Under the pieces are notes generated by a model. That model was given only the letters and a program-made list of their open reading frames with translations. It ran no database searches and was not told the origin of the DNA. 64,000 bases of DNA from Microtetraspora niveoalba (GTDB lineage: Bacteria; Actinomycetota; Actinomycetes; Streptosporangiales; Streptosporangiaceae): the NCBI RefSeq assembly GCF_001570405.1, contig NZ_BBYM01000011.1, positions 62,001 through 126,000 on the forward strand, written 5' to 3'. Shown here in pieces: positions 26,041 through 35,232 of the stretch. Both the position numbers and the translations under genes were made by a program. Each line of letters begins with the position of its first letter. Positions within the stretch are counted from its first letter, which is position 1.

Positions 26041-26811
26041 TCAGGTCAGGGAACGGACGAAGTCGGCGACGGCCCGGTTGAACGCCTCGGGATGCTCCAT
26101 CGCGGACAGATGCCCCGCCTCGCCGATGACGACGAGCCGCCCGTCGGGAACGGCCGCGGCCATCGCCTCCGCCTCGGAGGGCGGGGACAGCTCGTCCTCG
26201 TCCCCCACGATGACCAGTGCGGGCACCTTCAGGGCGCGGAGCGTGTCGAAGGAGTCGGGGCGGGCCGCCATGGCGCGCTGCGCCCACGCTACGGCCGGGG
26301 GCGGCGCGGCGAGGACGAGTCCGCGGACCCGGCCCGCCACCATGGGCCTGCGCCGCCTGGTCGTCACACCGAGCTGCGGCGGCAGGACCTCGTCCACGAG
26401 GATCCCCGAGCCGTCGCGGAGGACGGCCTCCGCGATCCGCTCGCGGTTCGACCTCGCGGGCGGCGGATCGGCCGCCGCCTTCGTGTCGGCGAGGAGCACG
26501 CCGAGCAGCCGGTCCGCGTGGCGACGGCAGAAGGCCATCGTGACGTAGCCGCCCATCGACTGACCGCCGACCACGGCGCGCTCGATCCCCTCGCCGTCGA
26601 GGAGCCGCGCCACGTCGTCGGCCATGACGTCGAGCGACGGAGCGTCGTCCCCCAGGGGCGTGCCGCCGAAGCCGCGCAGGTCCGGAGTGATCACCTTGCA
26701 GGCCGGCGCGAGTCCCTCACGCTGCGCCTGCCACATGGACGAGGAGAGCGGGAAGGCGTGGAGCAGGACCACGGGTGTCCCTGATCCGGCCGATCGTGAG
26801 TAGAGCCGCAT
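26041..26811 (-). CDS. Alpha/beta-hydrolase
   Basis: A 256-residue hydrolase with the full catalytic triad: nucleophile Ser in GGQSMGGY (about residue 105), Asp in VGDEDELSPP (about 205) and His in EAGHLSAMEHPE (about 233); the oxyanion loop is LLHAFPLSSSMW. The variable cap (about 125-180) carries TRRRR, unusual but not diagnostic. It resembles 3-oxoadipate enol-lactonase-like and esterase members; without pathway neighbours the substrate is unknown. The SDR gene lies 138 bp beyond its start on the same strand, so the two may be cotranscribed. Confidence 0.9.
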   Translation of the reverse strand: MRLYSRSAGSGTPVVLLHAFPLSSSMWQAQREGLAPACKVITPDLRGFGGTPLGDDAPSLDVMADDVARLLDGEGIERAVVGGQSMGGYVTMAFCRRHADRLLGVLLADTKAAADPPPARSNRERIAEAVLRDGSGILVDEVLPPQLGVTTRRRRPMVAGRVRGLVLAAPPPAVAWAQRAMAARPDSFDTLRALKVPALVIVGDEDELSPPSEAEAMAAAVPDGRLVVIGEAGHLSAMEHPEAFNRAVADFVRSLT

Positions 26812-26949
26812 CTGGTCAACGTAACGCGCGATCCCGCGCGCCGCCTGCCCACCCGTCCGGCCCGGAGTTCGGACGCGGCGACGGGTGGGGCATCCGGGTG
26901 CGGGGGCCGCGTGGACCCACGGAGGACACTCGCCGGGGAGCGGAGGCGG

Positions 26950-27711
26950 TCAGGACATGGCCGTCTGGCCGCCGTCGACGAAGAGCACCTGGCCCGTCAT
27001 GTACGCGGACGCCGGGCTGGCGAGGAAGAGCGCGGGCTGGGCCATCTCCTCGGCGGTCCCCCACCGCCCCATCGGGACCCCGCTGATGGTGGCCTTGCTC
27101 GCGTTCTCGTCCTCCCAGAGGTTGCGGTTGAGGTCGGTCGCCGTCCACCCCGGGCACAGCGCGTTCACCCGTACGCCCCGGGAGGCCCATTCGACCGCGA
27201 GGGTCTTGGTCAGCGCGACCAGTCCGGCCTTCGCCGCCGCGTACGGGGCGAGGAACGGCGCGCCCTTGGCCGCGACGGAGGCGACGTTGATGACGGACCC
27301 GCCGCCACGCTCGAGCAGGTGGGGGGCCAGCGCGTGCAGGACGGCCATCGCCGAGTCCAGGTTGAGCCGCATGAGCTTGTCCCAGCCGGGCAGCCGCAGG
27401 TCCTTGAACTCGACGAGGAAGCTCGACCCCCCGGCGTTGTTGACGACGACGTCCACATGGCCGAGCGCGTCGATCGCGGCCTGGACGGCGGCCGCCACGG
27501 CGTCGCGATCGGTCACGTCGCACGGGATGACGTGGGCCGCGCGTCCGCGGTCCTCGACCTCCTTGGCCACCTGGGCCAGGCTCTCCGCGGAGCGGGAGAC
27601 GAGGGCGACGTCCGCGCCCGCCTCGGCGAACGTCAGGGCGATCGCCCTGCCGATGCCGCGGGACGCCCCGGTGACGAGCGCCTTCTTGCCCGAGAGATCG
27701 AACGCCTGCAC
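26950..27711 (-). CDS. Short-chain dehydrogenase/reductase
   Basis: A 253-residue classical SDR. Cofactor motif TGASRGIGRAIA near residue 15, NNAG at about 92, catalytic Ser in INVASVAAKG, Tyr-x-x-x-Lys as PYAAAKAG and the C-terminal FVDGGQTAMS. The residue after the second beta strand is SRS, which fits NADP(H) use and a 3-oxoacyl reductase-like role, but substrate is open. GTG start with GGGAGG 5-6 nt upstream. The promoter shows a TATAAA and an inverted repeat, so expression is probably controlled by a repressor. Confidence 0.92.
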   Translation of the reverse strand: MQAFDLSGKKALVTGASRGIGRAIALTFAEAGADVALVSRSAESLAQVAKEVEDRGRAAHVIPCDVTDRDAVAAAVQAAIDALGHVDVVVNNAGGSSFLVEFKDLRLPGWDKLMRLNLDSAMAVLHALAPHLLERGGGSVINVASVAAKGAPFLAPYAAAKAGLVALTKTLAVEWASRGVRVNALCPGWTATDLNRNLWEDENASKATISGVPMGRWGTAEEMAQPALFLASPASAYMTGQVLFVDGGQTAMS

Positions 27712-27722
27712 GGTGCCTCCCT

Positions 27723-27757
27723 GGAACAGAACATAGCTCTACTGTTCCTGATTTATA
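27723..27757 (-). promoter_or_regulatory. SDR gene promoter with operator-like inverted repeat
   Basis: On the minus strand TATAAA (27752-27757) is a good -10 element and is followed at once by GGAACAG, 12 nt, CTGTTCC (27748-27723), perfect 7-bp arms. The repeat would overlap the transcription start, a standard place for a repressor. The protein is unknown. Confidence 0.6.
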
Positions 27758-27819
27758 CCGCTTCGACGTCGGGGGTCGCATCCCCACCCGGGATGCTTCG
27801 GCGCCCGGAGGGGCAGCCG

Positions 27820-28530
27820 TCAGACCTGGGTGGGGAGCGGTCCGGCCGCCGGGTTGACCCGCTTCACGATCTCGTCCAGCACGATCCGCACGTACGGCTC
27901 GCCGACCCACAGGTGCTTGGCGCCGTCGACCCCCACCACCTCGGCCTGCGGCACGCGGGCGAACCGCTTGCGCGCCTCCTCGGGCCGGAGGTAGTCGTCG
28001 TGCTCCGGCACCAGCGCGACCAGCGGCCGGCCGAACTCCGCCCACGCGTCCAGGTCGGCGTCCGACGCCCGGCGGAGCGGCGGTGAGAGCAGGATCGCCC
28101 CCTCGACGAGCGGGTCGCGGCCCCACTTCAGCGCCAGCTCCGTCCCGAAGGACCAGCCGACCAGCCACGGACGGGGCAGCTCGTGGAACTCGGCGTACTC
28201 CAGAGCCGCCGCCACGTCCAGCCGCTCGTCCTCGCCGTCGCCGAAGGCTCCCTCCGACGTCCCGCGATCGGACGTGGTGCCGCGGGTGTTGAACCGCAGC
28301 ACCGCGAGGTCGGCCAGCGCGGGAAGGCGGTACGACGCCTTGCGCAGCACGTGGCTGTCCATCATGCCGCCATGGGTCGGCAGCGGGTGCAGGCAGATCA
28401 GCGTGGCCGCGGGCGGCCGGCCCTCGGGCGACGCGACCTCGCCGACCAGCGTCAGCCCGTCGGTCGTGTGCAGTTCGATGTCCTCGCGCCGCGCGGGCAG
28501 CACCGTCGACGCCCGGATCTCCGCCACCAT
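27820..28530 (-). CDS. Alpha/beta-hydrolase superfamily protein
   Basis: A 236-residue protein of the CocE/dienelactone-hydrolase-like group that is common next to the following zinc-ribbon gene in actinobacteria. Elements: LICLHPLPTHGGMMDSHV, FNTRGTTSDRGTSEG, nucleophile region LVGWSFGTELAL (GWSFG), Asp in LVPEHDDYLRPEE and His in DGAKHLWVG. The ATG at 28530 has AGGAGG 7 nt upstream; the longer upstream frame is not protein-like. Natural substrate unknown. Confidence 0.88.
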   Translation of the reverse strand: MVAEIRASTVLPARREDIELHTTDGLTLVGEVASPEGRPPAATLICLHPLPTHGGMMDSHVLRKASYRLPALADLAVLRFNTRGTTSDRGTSEGAFGDGEDERLDVAAALEYAEFHELPRPWLVGWSFGTELALKWGRDPLVEGAILLSPPLRRASDADLDAWAEFGRPLVALVPEHDDYLRPEEARKRFARVPQAEVVGVDGAKHLWVGEPYVRIVLDEIVKRVNPAAGPLPTQV

Positions 28531-28636
28531 CCCCAAACCTCCTGCATTGTGAAAGGCCCGCTCCATGAAACCGCCCGACCCGCTTCGAGCGCCGCCGGGG
28601 TCGCCCTCGGCGGGCACCGCGCCGACGGGATCCGGC

Positions 28637-28987
28637 TCAGTAGCGGGTGCGGCCCGGGCCGCGGTTGACCCGGTTGCGCCAGCAGGCGGTGTGCCAGTGG
28701 CGCCGCTCGTTCTCGCCGCCGCTCCAGTTCGGCCAGGAGACGAGGTGGGCGAGCCCGACCCTGATCTCCTGGTCGCAGCCGGGGCAACGATAGACCTTGT
28801 CCGCGGCGCCGCCCACGATGCGCCGCACCTGCCATTCGCCGTCGGGCCACTCCTCGACCTGCCCGATGCCGAACCGCCCGGCGAAGCCCAGCCCCTCGTC
28901 GTCGGCCCCGTCGCCCCCTGGGCCGTACGCGGGGCGTCGCGAGCGGCGCGAGGAGCCGTCCGACCGGCGTGCGCGGCGCGGGCTCAC
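28637..28987 (-). CDS. Conserved actinobacterial zinc-ribbon protein
   Basis: A 116-residue protein, often annotated as an ATP/GTP-binding protein although no P-loop is present. The N-terminal 35 residues are basic and disordered; the C-terminal part has YRCPGCDQEIRVG, HLVSWP and RRHWHTACW, that is two Cys, then His and Cys in the spacing of a zinc ribbon or degenerate HNH-like fold. It is one of the small conserved genes in the region between nucS and scy in Streptomyces. Function unknown. Confidence 0.82.
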   Translation of the reverse strand: MSPRRARRSDGSSRRSRRPAYGPGGDGADDEGLGFAGRFGIGQVEEWPDGEWQVRRIVGGAADKVYRCPGCDQEIRVGLAHLVSWPNWSGGENERRHWHTACWRNRVNRGPGRTRY

Positions 28988-29100
28988 CGGGCCTCCTCGG
29001 GGCTCCGTGCCGGCCGCTCGGCACGCGTACGGGCGGGGCGGGACGTCATGACAGGGGACGAGTACGGCGCGACGGGGGTCATGTCAGACAGAACGAGCGG

Positions 29101-30609
29101 TCAGCCGGCGTATTCCCGGATGCTCGGCACGCCCGCCGTGACGAGCTGGTCGAGCAGCGGCACGGGGGCGAACGACGGCTCGCGATACTCCGCGTAGAGG
29201 GCGCGCAGCCCGTCCCTGACCGTCTCCAGGCCGATGGCGTCGAGCATCTCCAGCGGGCCCGCCGGATATCCGCAGCCGAGCCGCATCCCCGTGTCGATGT
29301 CGGCCGCGGAGGCGTAGCCCGACTCCAGCATGCGGACCGCGTCGTTCAGATACGCGTACAGCAGGGCGTTGACGACGAACTCCGCCCGGTCCCCGCACAT
29401 CACCGGCGTACGCCCGAGGATCCGCACCAGGTCGTGTACGGCCGTCGCGGTCTCCTCGGAGGTCAGCACGGTGGAGGCGACCTCGGCCACGTCGGCGCCG
29501 ACGAGGTGCAGCCCGACCAGCCGATCGGGGTGCGACAGCCGTACGGCGAGCTCGACGACGGGGCGGTCGGACAACGCGAGGATCACGTCCGCGTCGCCGA
29601 CCGGGGCCAGGTCGGAGCTCTCGGCGACGACGGGCTTGAACCCGGCGGCGTCGATGGCGGCGACGAGCTCGGCGGCGTCGGGCCCGGTGCCGACGATCCC
29701 GATGGTGGACGCGGAGGCCGCCTGGCGGGTCTCGGCGGCGGCGTGGGCGGCCTCACCGTAGGAGTAGAAGCCGCGGCCGGTCTTGCGGCCGAGCAGCCCC
29801 GCGGTGACCAGTTCGCGCAGCACGGGCGCGGGGGCGTGCCGCCGGTCGCGGGTCTCGCGGAACAACACCTCGCACACCTCGTAGGAGGTGTCCAGGCCGA
29901 TCAGGTCGAGCAGCGTGAACGGCCCCATCGGCAGCCCGATGCCCAGCTTCATGGCGGCGTCGATGTCGTCGCGGCCGGCCAGGCCCGACTCCAGGAGGGT
30001 GCAGGCGTGGTTGAGATAGCCGAGCAGCAGCCGGTTGACCACGAACCCGGCGCGGTCGCCGGCCGTGATCGGGCTCTTGCCCAGGCGCCGGGCGAGCGCG
30101 GCGATGTCGTCGGCGAGACCCGGCTCGGTGACCACGGTGTGGACGACCTCGACCAGCTTCATCACCGGGGCGGGGTTGAAGAAGTGCATGCCGATGACCC
30201 GCCCCGGCCGGGAGGTGCTGGCGGCGATCGCGGTGACCGACAACGACGAGGTGTTGGTGGCGAGCACCGCCGACGGCTTGCAGATGCGGTCGAGGTCGGC
30301 GAAGAGGCCGCGCTTGAACTCCATGATCTCCGGGATCGCCTCGATCACCAGGTCGGCGTCGGCCAGGTCCTCGCGCGAGGTGGTGAGGGTGACCCGGCCG
30401 AGGATCTCACGCTGCGCGTCCTCGGTGAGCTTGCCCTTCGCCACGGCCTTGCCGGTCGAGCGCTCCAGGTGGCCCCGGCCGCGTTCCAGAGCCGCGTCGT
30501 CGGCCTCGACCCCGATCACGCTCAGGCCGGCACGGGCGAAGACCTCGGCGATCCCCGCGCCCATCGTGCCCAGCCCCACAACACCGACCGTCTCAAACGT
30601 CTGCGCCAT
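29101..30609 (-). CDS. 3-hydroxybutyryl-CoA dehydrogenase family, tandem-domain form
   Basis: A 502-residue protein made of two tandem 3-hydroxyacyl-CoA dehydrogenase units. The first (residues 1-295) is complete: NAD motif [26 protein letters not shown], the catalytic His in [15 protein letters not shown] and the Asn of [12 protein letters not shown], then [10 protein letters not shown]. The second (about 305-502) keeps the C-terminal helical domain ([27 protein letters not shown]) but its NAD domain is eroded: [13 protein letters not shown], and [11 protein letters not shown] where HFFNPAP would be. So probably one active site. Role in beta-oxidation or butyryl-CoA supply; the latter would connect with isobutyryl-CoA mutase, but the genes are 14 kb apart. 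Confidence 0.94.
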   Translation of the reverse strand: MAQTFETVGVVGLGTMGAGIAEVFARAGLSVIGVEADDAALERGRGHLERSTGKAVAKGKLTEDAQREILGRVTLTTSREDLADADLVIEAIPEIMEFKRGLFADLDRICKPSAVLATNTSSLSVTAIAASTSRPGRVIGMHFFNPAPVMKLVEVVHTVVTEPGLADDIAALARRLGKSPITAGDRAGFVVNRLLLGYLNHACTLLESGLAGRDDIDAAMKLGIGLPMGPFTLLDLIGLDTSYEVCEVLFRETRDRRHAPAPVLRELVTAGLLGRKTGRGFYSYGEAAHAAAETRQAASASTIGIVGTGPDAAELVAAIDAAGFKPVVAESSDLAPVGDADVILALSDRPVVELAVRLSHPDRLVGLHLVGADVAEVASTVLTSEETATAVHDLVRILGRTPVMCGDRAEFVVNALLYAYLNDAVRMLESGYASAADIDTGMRLGCGYPAGPLEMLDAIGLETVRDGLRALYAEYREPSFAPVPLLDQLVTAGVPSIREYAG

Positions 30610-30677
30610 GGGGTCAGTCTCGCAGAGGGGCCCGATCCGGCAGAGGGCAGGCGGCCCGACCGGTAGGGTTGGCCGCT

Positions 30678-31340
30678 ATGCGGCTGGTCATCGCGCGGTG
30701 CAGCGTGGATTACGTGGGGAGGCTGACGGCCCATCTGCCCATGGCGCCCCGCCTCATCTTGGTCAAGGCGGACGGCAGCGTCTCCATCCACGCGGACGAC
30801 CGGGCGTTCAAACCGCTCAACTGGATGAACCCCCCGTGCAAGCTGCGCGAGGAGGACGGCACCTGGACGGTCACGCACGGCAAGACCGGCGAGAAGCTCA
30901 TCCTCACCATCGACGAGGTGCTGCACGACTCCAGCCACGAGCTGGGCGTCGACCCCGGGCTCCAGAAGGACGGCGTCGAGGCGCACCTGCAGGAGCTGCT
31001 CGCCGAGCACATCACCACGCTGGGCGACGGCTGGACGCTGGTCCGCCGCGAGTACATGACGGCCATCGGCCCGGTGGACATCCTCTGCCGCGACCACACG
31101 GGCGGCACGGTCGCCGTGGAGATCAAGCGCCGCGGTGAGATCGACGGCGTCGAGCAGCTCACCCGCTATCTGGAGCTGCTCAACCGCGACCCGCTGCTCG
31201 CCCCGGTGAAGGGCGTCTTCGCCGCGCAGGAGATCAAGCCCCAGGCCCGGGTGCTGGCCACCGACCGGGGCATCGACTGCGTCACGCTGGACTACGACGC
31301 GCTGCGCGGCATCGAGCCGGAGAACCCCACCCTCTTCTAA
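30678..31340 (+). CDS. nucS: Mismatch-specific endonuclease NucS/EndoMS
   Basis: A 220-residue dimeric nuclease that replaces MutS/MutL mismatch repair in actinobacteria and some archaea, cutting both strands at G-T, G-G and T-T mismatches. N-terminal DNA-binding domain ([16 protein letters not shown]), then the RecB-like nuclease domain with Asp134 (GPVDILCRD), Glu148 and Lys150 ([12 protein letters not shown]). The C-terminal NPTLF tail is the clamp-binding motif. ATG at 30678 is the conserved start; AGGG lies upstream. It is divergent from the hydroxyacyl-CoA dehydrogenase gene. Confidence 0.96.
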   Translation: MRLVIARCSVDYVGRLTAHLPMAPRLILVKADGSVSIHADDRAFKPLNWMNPPCKLREEDGTWTVTHGKTGEKLILTIDEVLHDSSHELGVDPGLQKDGVEAHLQELLAEHITTLGDGWTLVRREYMTAIGPVDILCRDHTGGTVAVEIKRRGEIDGVEQLTRYLELLNRDPLLAPVKGVFAAQEIKPQARVLATDRGIDCVTLDYDALRGIEPENPTLF

Positions 31341-31473
31341 CCGGCCCCCTGGCGTCGAGGCTCGGATCACCGGGCCGTACGCGACGGAATCCCGCGTGTC
31401 CACCGAACGGTGGACATCGGGATTCATTCGGTCAGAGGTGGGCAAGCGCCCAGCCGAAGTAGATCCTTGTGGC

Positions 31474-32307
31474 ATGACAAATGCGATCGAGGTACGCGGG
31501 CTGACCAAACGGTACGGCGACGTGCAGGCGGTCAGCGGCATCGACCTCGACATCAGCCAGGGTGAGGTCTTCGCCATCCTCGGCCCCAACGGGGCGGGCA
31601 AGTCGACGACCGTCGAGATCCTCGAGGGGTACCGCAAACGGGACTCCGGCGAGGTCGCCGTGCTCGGCGTCGATCCCGCCCGGCCGACCCGGGAATGGCG
31701 GTCGCGCATCGGCATCGTCCTGCAGAGCGCGAACGACGCCGCCGAGCTGAGCGTGCGCGAGACGGTGCGCCACTTCGCGGGCTACTACCCGAACCCCAGG
31801 GACCCGGACGAGGTGATCGCCGCCGTCGGGCTCACGGAGAGCGCGAACAAGCGGGTCCGCCAGCTCTCCGGCGGGCAGCGGCGGCGGGTGGACGTCGCCC
31901 TCGGCGTCCTGGGCGACCCGGAGCTGATCTTCCTGGACGAGCCCACGACGGGGTTCGACCCCGAGGCGCGCCGGCAGTTCTGGGAGCTGATCGAAGGGCT
32001 GGCGCACAACGGCAGCACGATCGTGCTGACCACCCACTATCTGGACGAGGCCGAGGCGCTCGCCGACCGGGTCGCGGTGATCGCGGGCGGCCGGATCGTC
32101 GCGGAGGGCGAGCCCGCCACGCTCGGCGGCCGGGCCACCGCGAAGGCCGTCGTGACCTGGCAGGACGGCTCGGTCGAGACCGACACCCCGACCGAGACGG
32201 TCCTGGAGCTGAGCCGCCGCTACGAGGGAGAGGTCCCCGGCCTCGCCGTCGCCCGCCCCACGCTCGAAGACATCTATCTGAAGCTGATCGAGGCCCCCCG
32301 TGACTGA
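31474..32307 (+). CDS. ABC exporter ATP-binding protein (module 1)
   Basis: A 277-residue ATPase of the drug/lipid exporter (DrrA/CcmA) type. Walker A GPNGAGKST, Q-loop VLQSANDA, signature LSGGQRRRVDVA, Walker B LIFLDEPTTG and the H-loop TTHYLDEAE are all intact; the C-terminal 60 residues are a DrrA-like accessory domain. The chosen ATG fits the family start (MTNAIEVRGLTKRYG); there is no good ribosome site, so a leaderless message is possible. It overlaps the permease gene by 8 bp and heads a four-gene operon with a sensor kinase and response regulator. Confidence 0.93.
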   Translation: MTNAIEVRGLTKRYGDVQAVSGIDLDISQGEVFAILGPNGAGKSTTVEILEGYRKRDSGEVAVLGVDPARPTREWRSRIGIVLQSANDAAELSVRETVRHFAGYYPNPRDPDEVIAAVGLTESANKRVRQLSGGQRRRVDVALGVLGDPELIFLDEPTTGFDPEARRQFWELIEGLAHNGSTIVLTTHYLDEAEALADRVAVIAGGRIVAEGEPATLGGRATAKAVVTWQDGSVETDTPTETVLELSRRYEGEVPGLAVARPTLEDIYLKLIEAPRD

Positions 32308-33151
32308 CACCGCCACCGGCACCGCCCCCCGCCGTACGGCCGCCACGCGCGCGATGCCCTCCGCCCTGAAGCTGGGCCTGTCCCGCGGAGCGGTGGAGAC
32401 GAAGATGTTCTTCCGCGAGAAGGACGCCGTCGTGTTCACCTTCGCCTTCCCGATCGTCCTGCTCATGTTGTTCGGGTCGATCTTCGCCGGCGACCTGGAG
32501 GGGACCGGGGTCACCGTCTCGCAGCTCTACACCGCCGGACTGATCGGGGCCGGCGTGATGGGCGCCGGCTTCCAGAACCTCGGCATCGGCATCGCGGGCG
32601 ACCGCGACGACGGCACGCTCAAGCGGCTGGCCGGGACGCCGATGCCGCGCAGTGCCTACTTCATCGGCAAGATCATCAACGTGCTGGTCATCGCGTTCCT
32701 CGAAGTGGCGATCCTGCTCGCCATCGGGGTCGTGATGTACGACCTGGACCTGCCTTCCGAGGTGTCGAGCTGGGTCACGTTCGCCTGGGTGTTCGTGCTC
32801 GGCGTCACCGCCGCGGCGCTGCTGGGCACCGCGGCGAGCAGCCTGCCCCGCTCGGCCAAGAGCGCCGCCGCGGTCATCAGCATGCCGTTCGTGGTGCTGC
32901 AGTTCATCTCGGGGGTCTTCATCCCGTTCACCCAGATGCCCGAGTGGCTGATCAACATCGCCTCGGTGTTCCCGCTGAAGTGGATGTGCCAGGGGTTCCG
33001 CGCGGTGTTCCTCGGCGACGGCGGCGCCGCGCTGGAGCTGACGAAGTCGTACGAGCTGGGCCGGGTGGCCCTGGTCCTCGCCGCCTGGGTGATCGGGGGT
33101 CTGGTGCTGTGCCTGACGACCTTCCGCTGGAAGGGCCGCCGCGACGGATGA
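32300..33151 (+). CDS. ABC-2 type exporter permease (module 1)
   Basis: A 283-residue ABC-2 permease with six hydrophobic helices between residues about 45 and 275; DDGTLKRLAGTPMPRSAYFIGK is the typical cytoplasmic coupling region and LPRSAKSAAAVISMPFVVLQFISG the conserved helix 5. It pairs with the preceding ATPase (8-bp overlap) to form a homodimeric or 2+2 exporter. Its stop overlaps the kinase start (ATGA). Substrate is unknown; linkage to a two-component system suggests export of or resistance to a compound sensed at the membrane. Confidence 0.92.
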   Translation: MTDTATGTAPRRTAATRAMPSALKLGLSRGAVETKMFFREKDAVVFTFAFPIVLLMLFGSIFAGDLEGTGVTVSQLYTAGLIGAGVMGAGFQNLGIGIAGDRDDGTLKRLAGTPMPRSAYFIGKIINVLVIAFLEVAILLAIGVVMYDLDLPSEVSSWVTFAWVFVLGVTAAALLGTAASSLPRSAKSAAAVISMPFVVLQFISGVFIPFTQMPEWLINIASVFPLKWMCQGFRAVFLGDGGAALELTKSYELGRVALVLAAWVIGGLVLCLTTFRWKGRRDG

Positions 33152-34419
33152 GCGCCGACCCCGTCGTGGCCCGGCGCCGGCTCGCCGCGCGCGGGAGCGG
33201 GCGGCCCAACGGCGAGGAGGGCCGCCACGCCTGGCAGGCGCTCCACGGCTGGGAGGCGCTGTACGGCGTGGCCCTGGCGGTCACGGTCGTGTTCCTGTTC
33301 TCCGACGACGACCTCACCGCGACCGCCAGGGGCGTCACGCTCGCGCTGCTCGGCGCATGCGTGGCCGGCTACCTCCTCATCGGCCGCCCCGCGATCAGGG
33401 AGGGCGACGAGAACGGCCGCCGTGCCCTGCTCTACCTGGGCCTGGCGATCGCATCCTTCGTGCCGGCCACGATCATCGCGCCCTCGTCGGCCATCGCGCT
33501 GTTCGCGCTGTGCCCGCAGGCGTTCATGCTCCTGCGCGACCGGTACGCCGTCGCGGTGGTCCTGGCCCTGAACGTCGCCCCCGTGGCGAGGCTCCTCACC
33601 GCCTCCGACGCGCACGGAAAGCTGGGCTTCGCCGGGACGATCCTGATCGGCCTGGTCTTCGCGGCGGTCTTCGGGCCGTGGATCAGCCGGATCATCACGC
33701 AGAGCGCGGAACGCGCGCGGCTCATCGAGGAGCTGTCCGCCAGCCGCGCCGAGATCGCCCGGCTGTCCGCCGAGCGCGGCGCGCTGGCGGAGCGAGAGCG
33801 GCTGGCCCGGGAGATCCACGACACCCTCGCGCAGGGGTTCACCAGCATCATCATGCTCGTCCAGGCCGCCGAGGCGCAGCCGGGGATGGCGGCCGGGTCA
33901 CGCCATCTGGCGCTCGCCGCACAGACCGCCCGGGAGAACCTGGCGGAGGCGCGGGCCCTCGTCGCGGCGCTCGCCCCGGCACCGCTGGACGGCTCCACCC
34001 TGGACGAGGCGCTGCGACGGCTCACCGCGAGGCTGGGCGAGGAGCTGGGCGTCCAGGCGTCGTTCGCGGTCGGGGGCGTCTCGCGGGTGCTGCCCGCGAA
34101 CACCGAGGTGGTGCTGGTGCGGGCGACGCAGGAGGCCCTGGCCAACGTCCGCAAGCACGCGGGCGCGTCGGCCGTCCGGGTCCGCCTCGCGTACGGGGCG
34201 GACGACGTGACGCTGGTCGTCCAGGACGACGGCCGCGGACTCGGCCACGACCCGGGCGCGGGGTACGGCCTGCGCTCCATGCGAAGCCGCGTGGAGCAGG
34301 AGGGCGGCGCGCTGACCGTGGCCACGACGTCGGCGACCGGCGCCTCGGCCGGAGCCGGAACGACCCTGACCGTGACCCTGCCCGTGCCGCCGGAAGCCGG
34401 CGCCCGAGATGGAGAGTGA
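33148..34419 (+). CDS. DesK-like sensor histidine kinase (module 1)
   Basis: A 423-residue kinase. Five to six transmembrane helices fill residues about 30-180, with very short loops, so the signal is probably sensed within the membrane or by interaction with the exporter. HisKA_3 phosphoacceptor His in AREIHDTLAQGF, N-box EALANVRKHAGAS, G-box DDGRGLG and GYGLRSM. ATG overlaps the permease stop by 4 bp, and the response regulator follows. Confidence 0.92.
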   Translation: MSADPVVARRRLAARGSGRPNGEEGRHAWQALHGWEALYGVALAVTVVFLFSDDDLTATARGVTLALLGACVAGYLLIGRPAIREGDENGRRALLYLGLAIASFVPATIIAPSSAIALFALCPQAFMLLRDRYAVAVVLALNVAPVARLLTASDAHGKLGFAGTILIGLVFAAVFGPWISRIITQSAERARLIEELSASRAEIARLSAERGALAERERLAREIHDTLAQGFTSIIMLVQAAEAQPGMAAGSRHLALAAQTARENLAEARALVAALAPAPLDGSTLDEALRRLTARLGEELGVQASFAVGGVSRVLPANTEVVLVRATQEALANVRKHAGASAVRVRLAYGADDVTLVVQDDGRGLGHDPGAGYGLRSMRSRVEQEGGALTVATTSATGASAGAGTTLTVTLPVPPEAGARDGE

Positions 34420-34426
34420 TCTTCCT

Positions 34427-35044
34427 GTGGTTCGCCTGATGATCGTGGACGACCATCCCGTCGTACGCGAGGGGCTGCGCGGCATGTTGGAGTCCGCCCC
34501 CGGCATCGACGTGGTCGGGGAGGCCGGGTCGGGTGACGAGGCCGTCGCGCGCGCCCGCGAGCTGCGGCCGGACGTCATCCTGATGGACCTGCGGATGCCG
34601 ACGGGCGACGGGGTGAGCGCCACCACGCGGATCCTGGCGGACCGCCCCGAGAGCCGCGTGATCGTCCTGACCACGTACGAGACCGACCAGGACATCGTGC
34701 GCGCGGTGGAGGCGGGGGCGGCCGGCTACCTGCTCAAGGACATCTCCCGCGCCGACCTGCTCGCCGCCGTCGCGTCCGCGGTGCGGGGAGAGACGGTGCT
34801 GGCCCCGTCGGTCGCCACGAAACTCGTCACCCGGATGCGCGCACCCGTCGCGGAGTCGCTGTCCAGGCGCGAGGCGGAGGTGCTCTCGCTCGTCGCCCGG
34901 GGGCTGACGAACGCGGAGATCGGGGTCGAGCTGTTCATCAGCGAGGCCACGGTGAAGACCCACCTGCTCCGCGTCTTCGCGAAACTCGGCGTCTCCGACC
35001 GCACCGCGGCGGTCACCACCGCGCTCGGCCGCGGTCTCATCTGA
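34427..35044 (+). CDS. NarL/LuxR-type response regulator (module 1)
   Basis: A 205-residue regulator: receiver with the acidic pair in MIVDDHPVV, phosphoacceptor Asp in VILMDLRMP and Lys in YLLKDISR, and the C-terminal helix-turn-helix LSRREAEVLSLVARGLTNAEIG and SEATVKTHLLRVFAKLG. GTG at 34427 lies 10 nt after GGAGAG and begins VVRLMIVDD; an ATG at 34409 overlapping the kinase stop is the alternative. It probably controls the exporter operon it belongs to. Confidence 0.92.
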   Translation: MVRLMIVDDHPVVREGLRGMLESAPGIDVVGEAGSGDEAVARARELRPDVILMDLRMPTGDGVSATTRILADRPESRVIVLTTYETDQDIVRAVEAGAAGYLLKDISRADLLAAVASAVRGETVLAPSVATKLVTRMRAPVAESLSRREAEVLSLVARGLTNAEIGVELFISEATVKTHLLRVFAKLGVSDRTAAVTTALGRGLI

Positions 35045-35125
35045 CGCTTACCCGCACCCCCGAAAGCCGCAAATCAAGATCGAACAGAGGGCCGACTTGA
35101 CCGCCTTGTCAAGGAAATAGCCTTT

Positions 35126-35143
35126 CTTTCGGGTGCCCGAAAG
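35126..35143. promoter_or_regulatory. Inverted repeat upstream of tetR
   Basis: CTTTCGGG-TG-CCCGAAAG has perfect 8-bp arms and lies in an AT-rich segment (GCTAATTTATAGATAC follows) about 90 bp before the TetR gene. It could be the TetR operator or the terminator of the response regulator gene; there is no T-run directly after it, so I favour an operator. Confidence 0.5.
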
Positions 35144-35232
35144 CGCTAATTTATAGATACTTTCGCATAAAGGATCTTGCGTCCATAATGGTGGCTCCTG
35201 GGGGGCCATTGACGGCGCGAGGTGAAGTAGTG

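Noticed and set aside
25668-26081. 137-codon plus-strand ORF between the LuxR-like regulator and the hydrolase
   Set aside because: Arg/Ser/Gly-rich composition without secondary-structure pattern or ribosome site; it runs into the 3' end of the convergent hydrolase gene.
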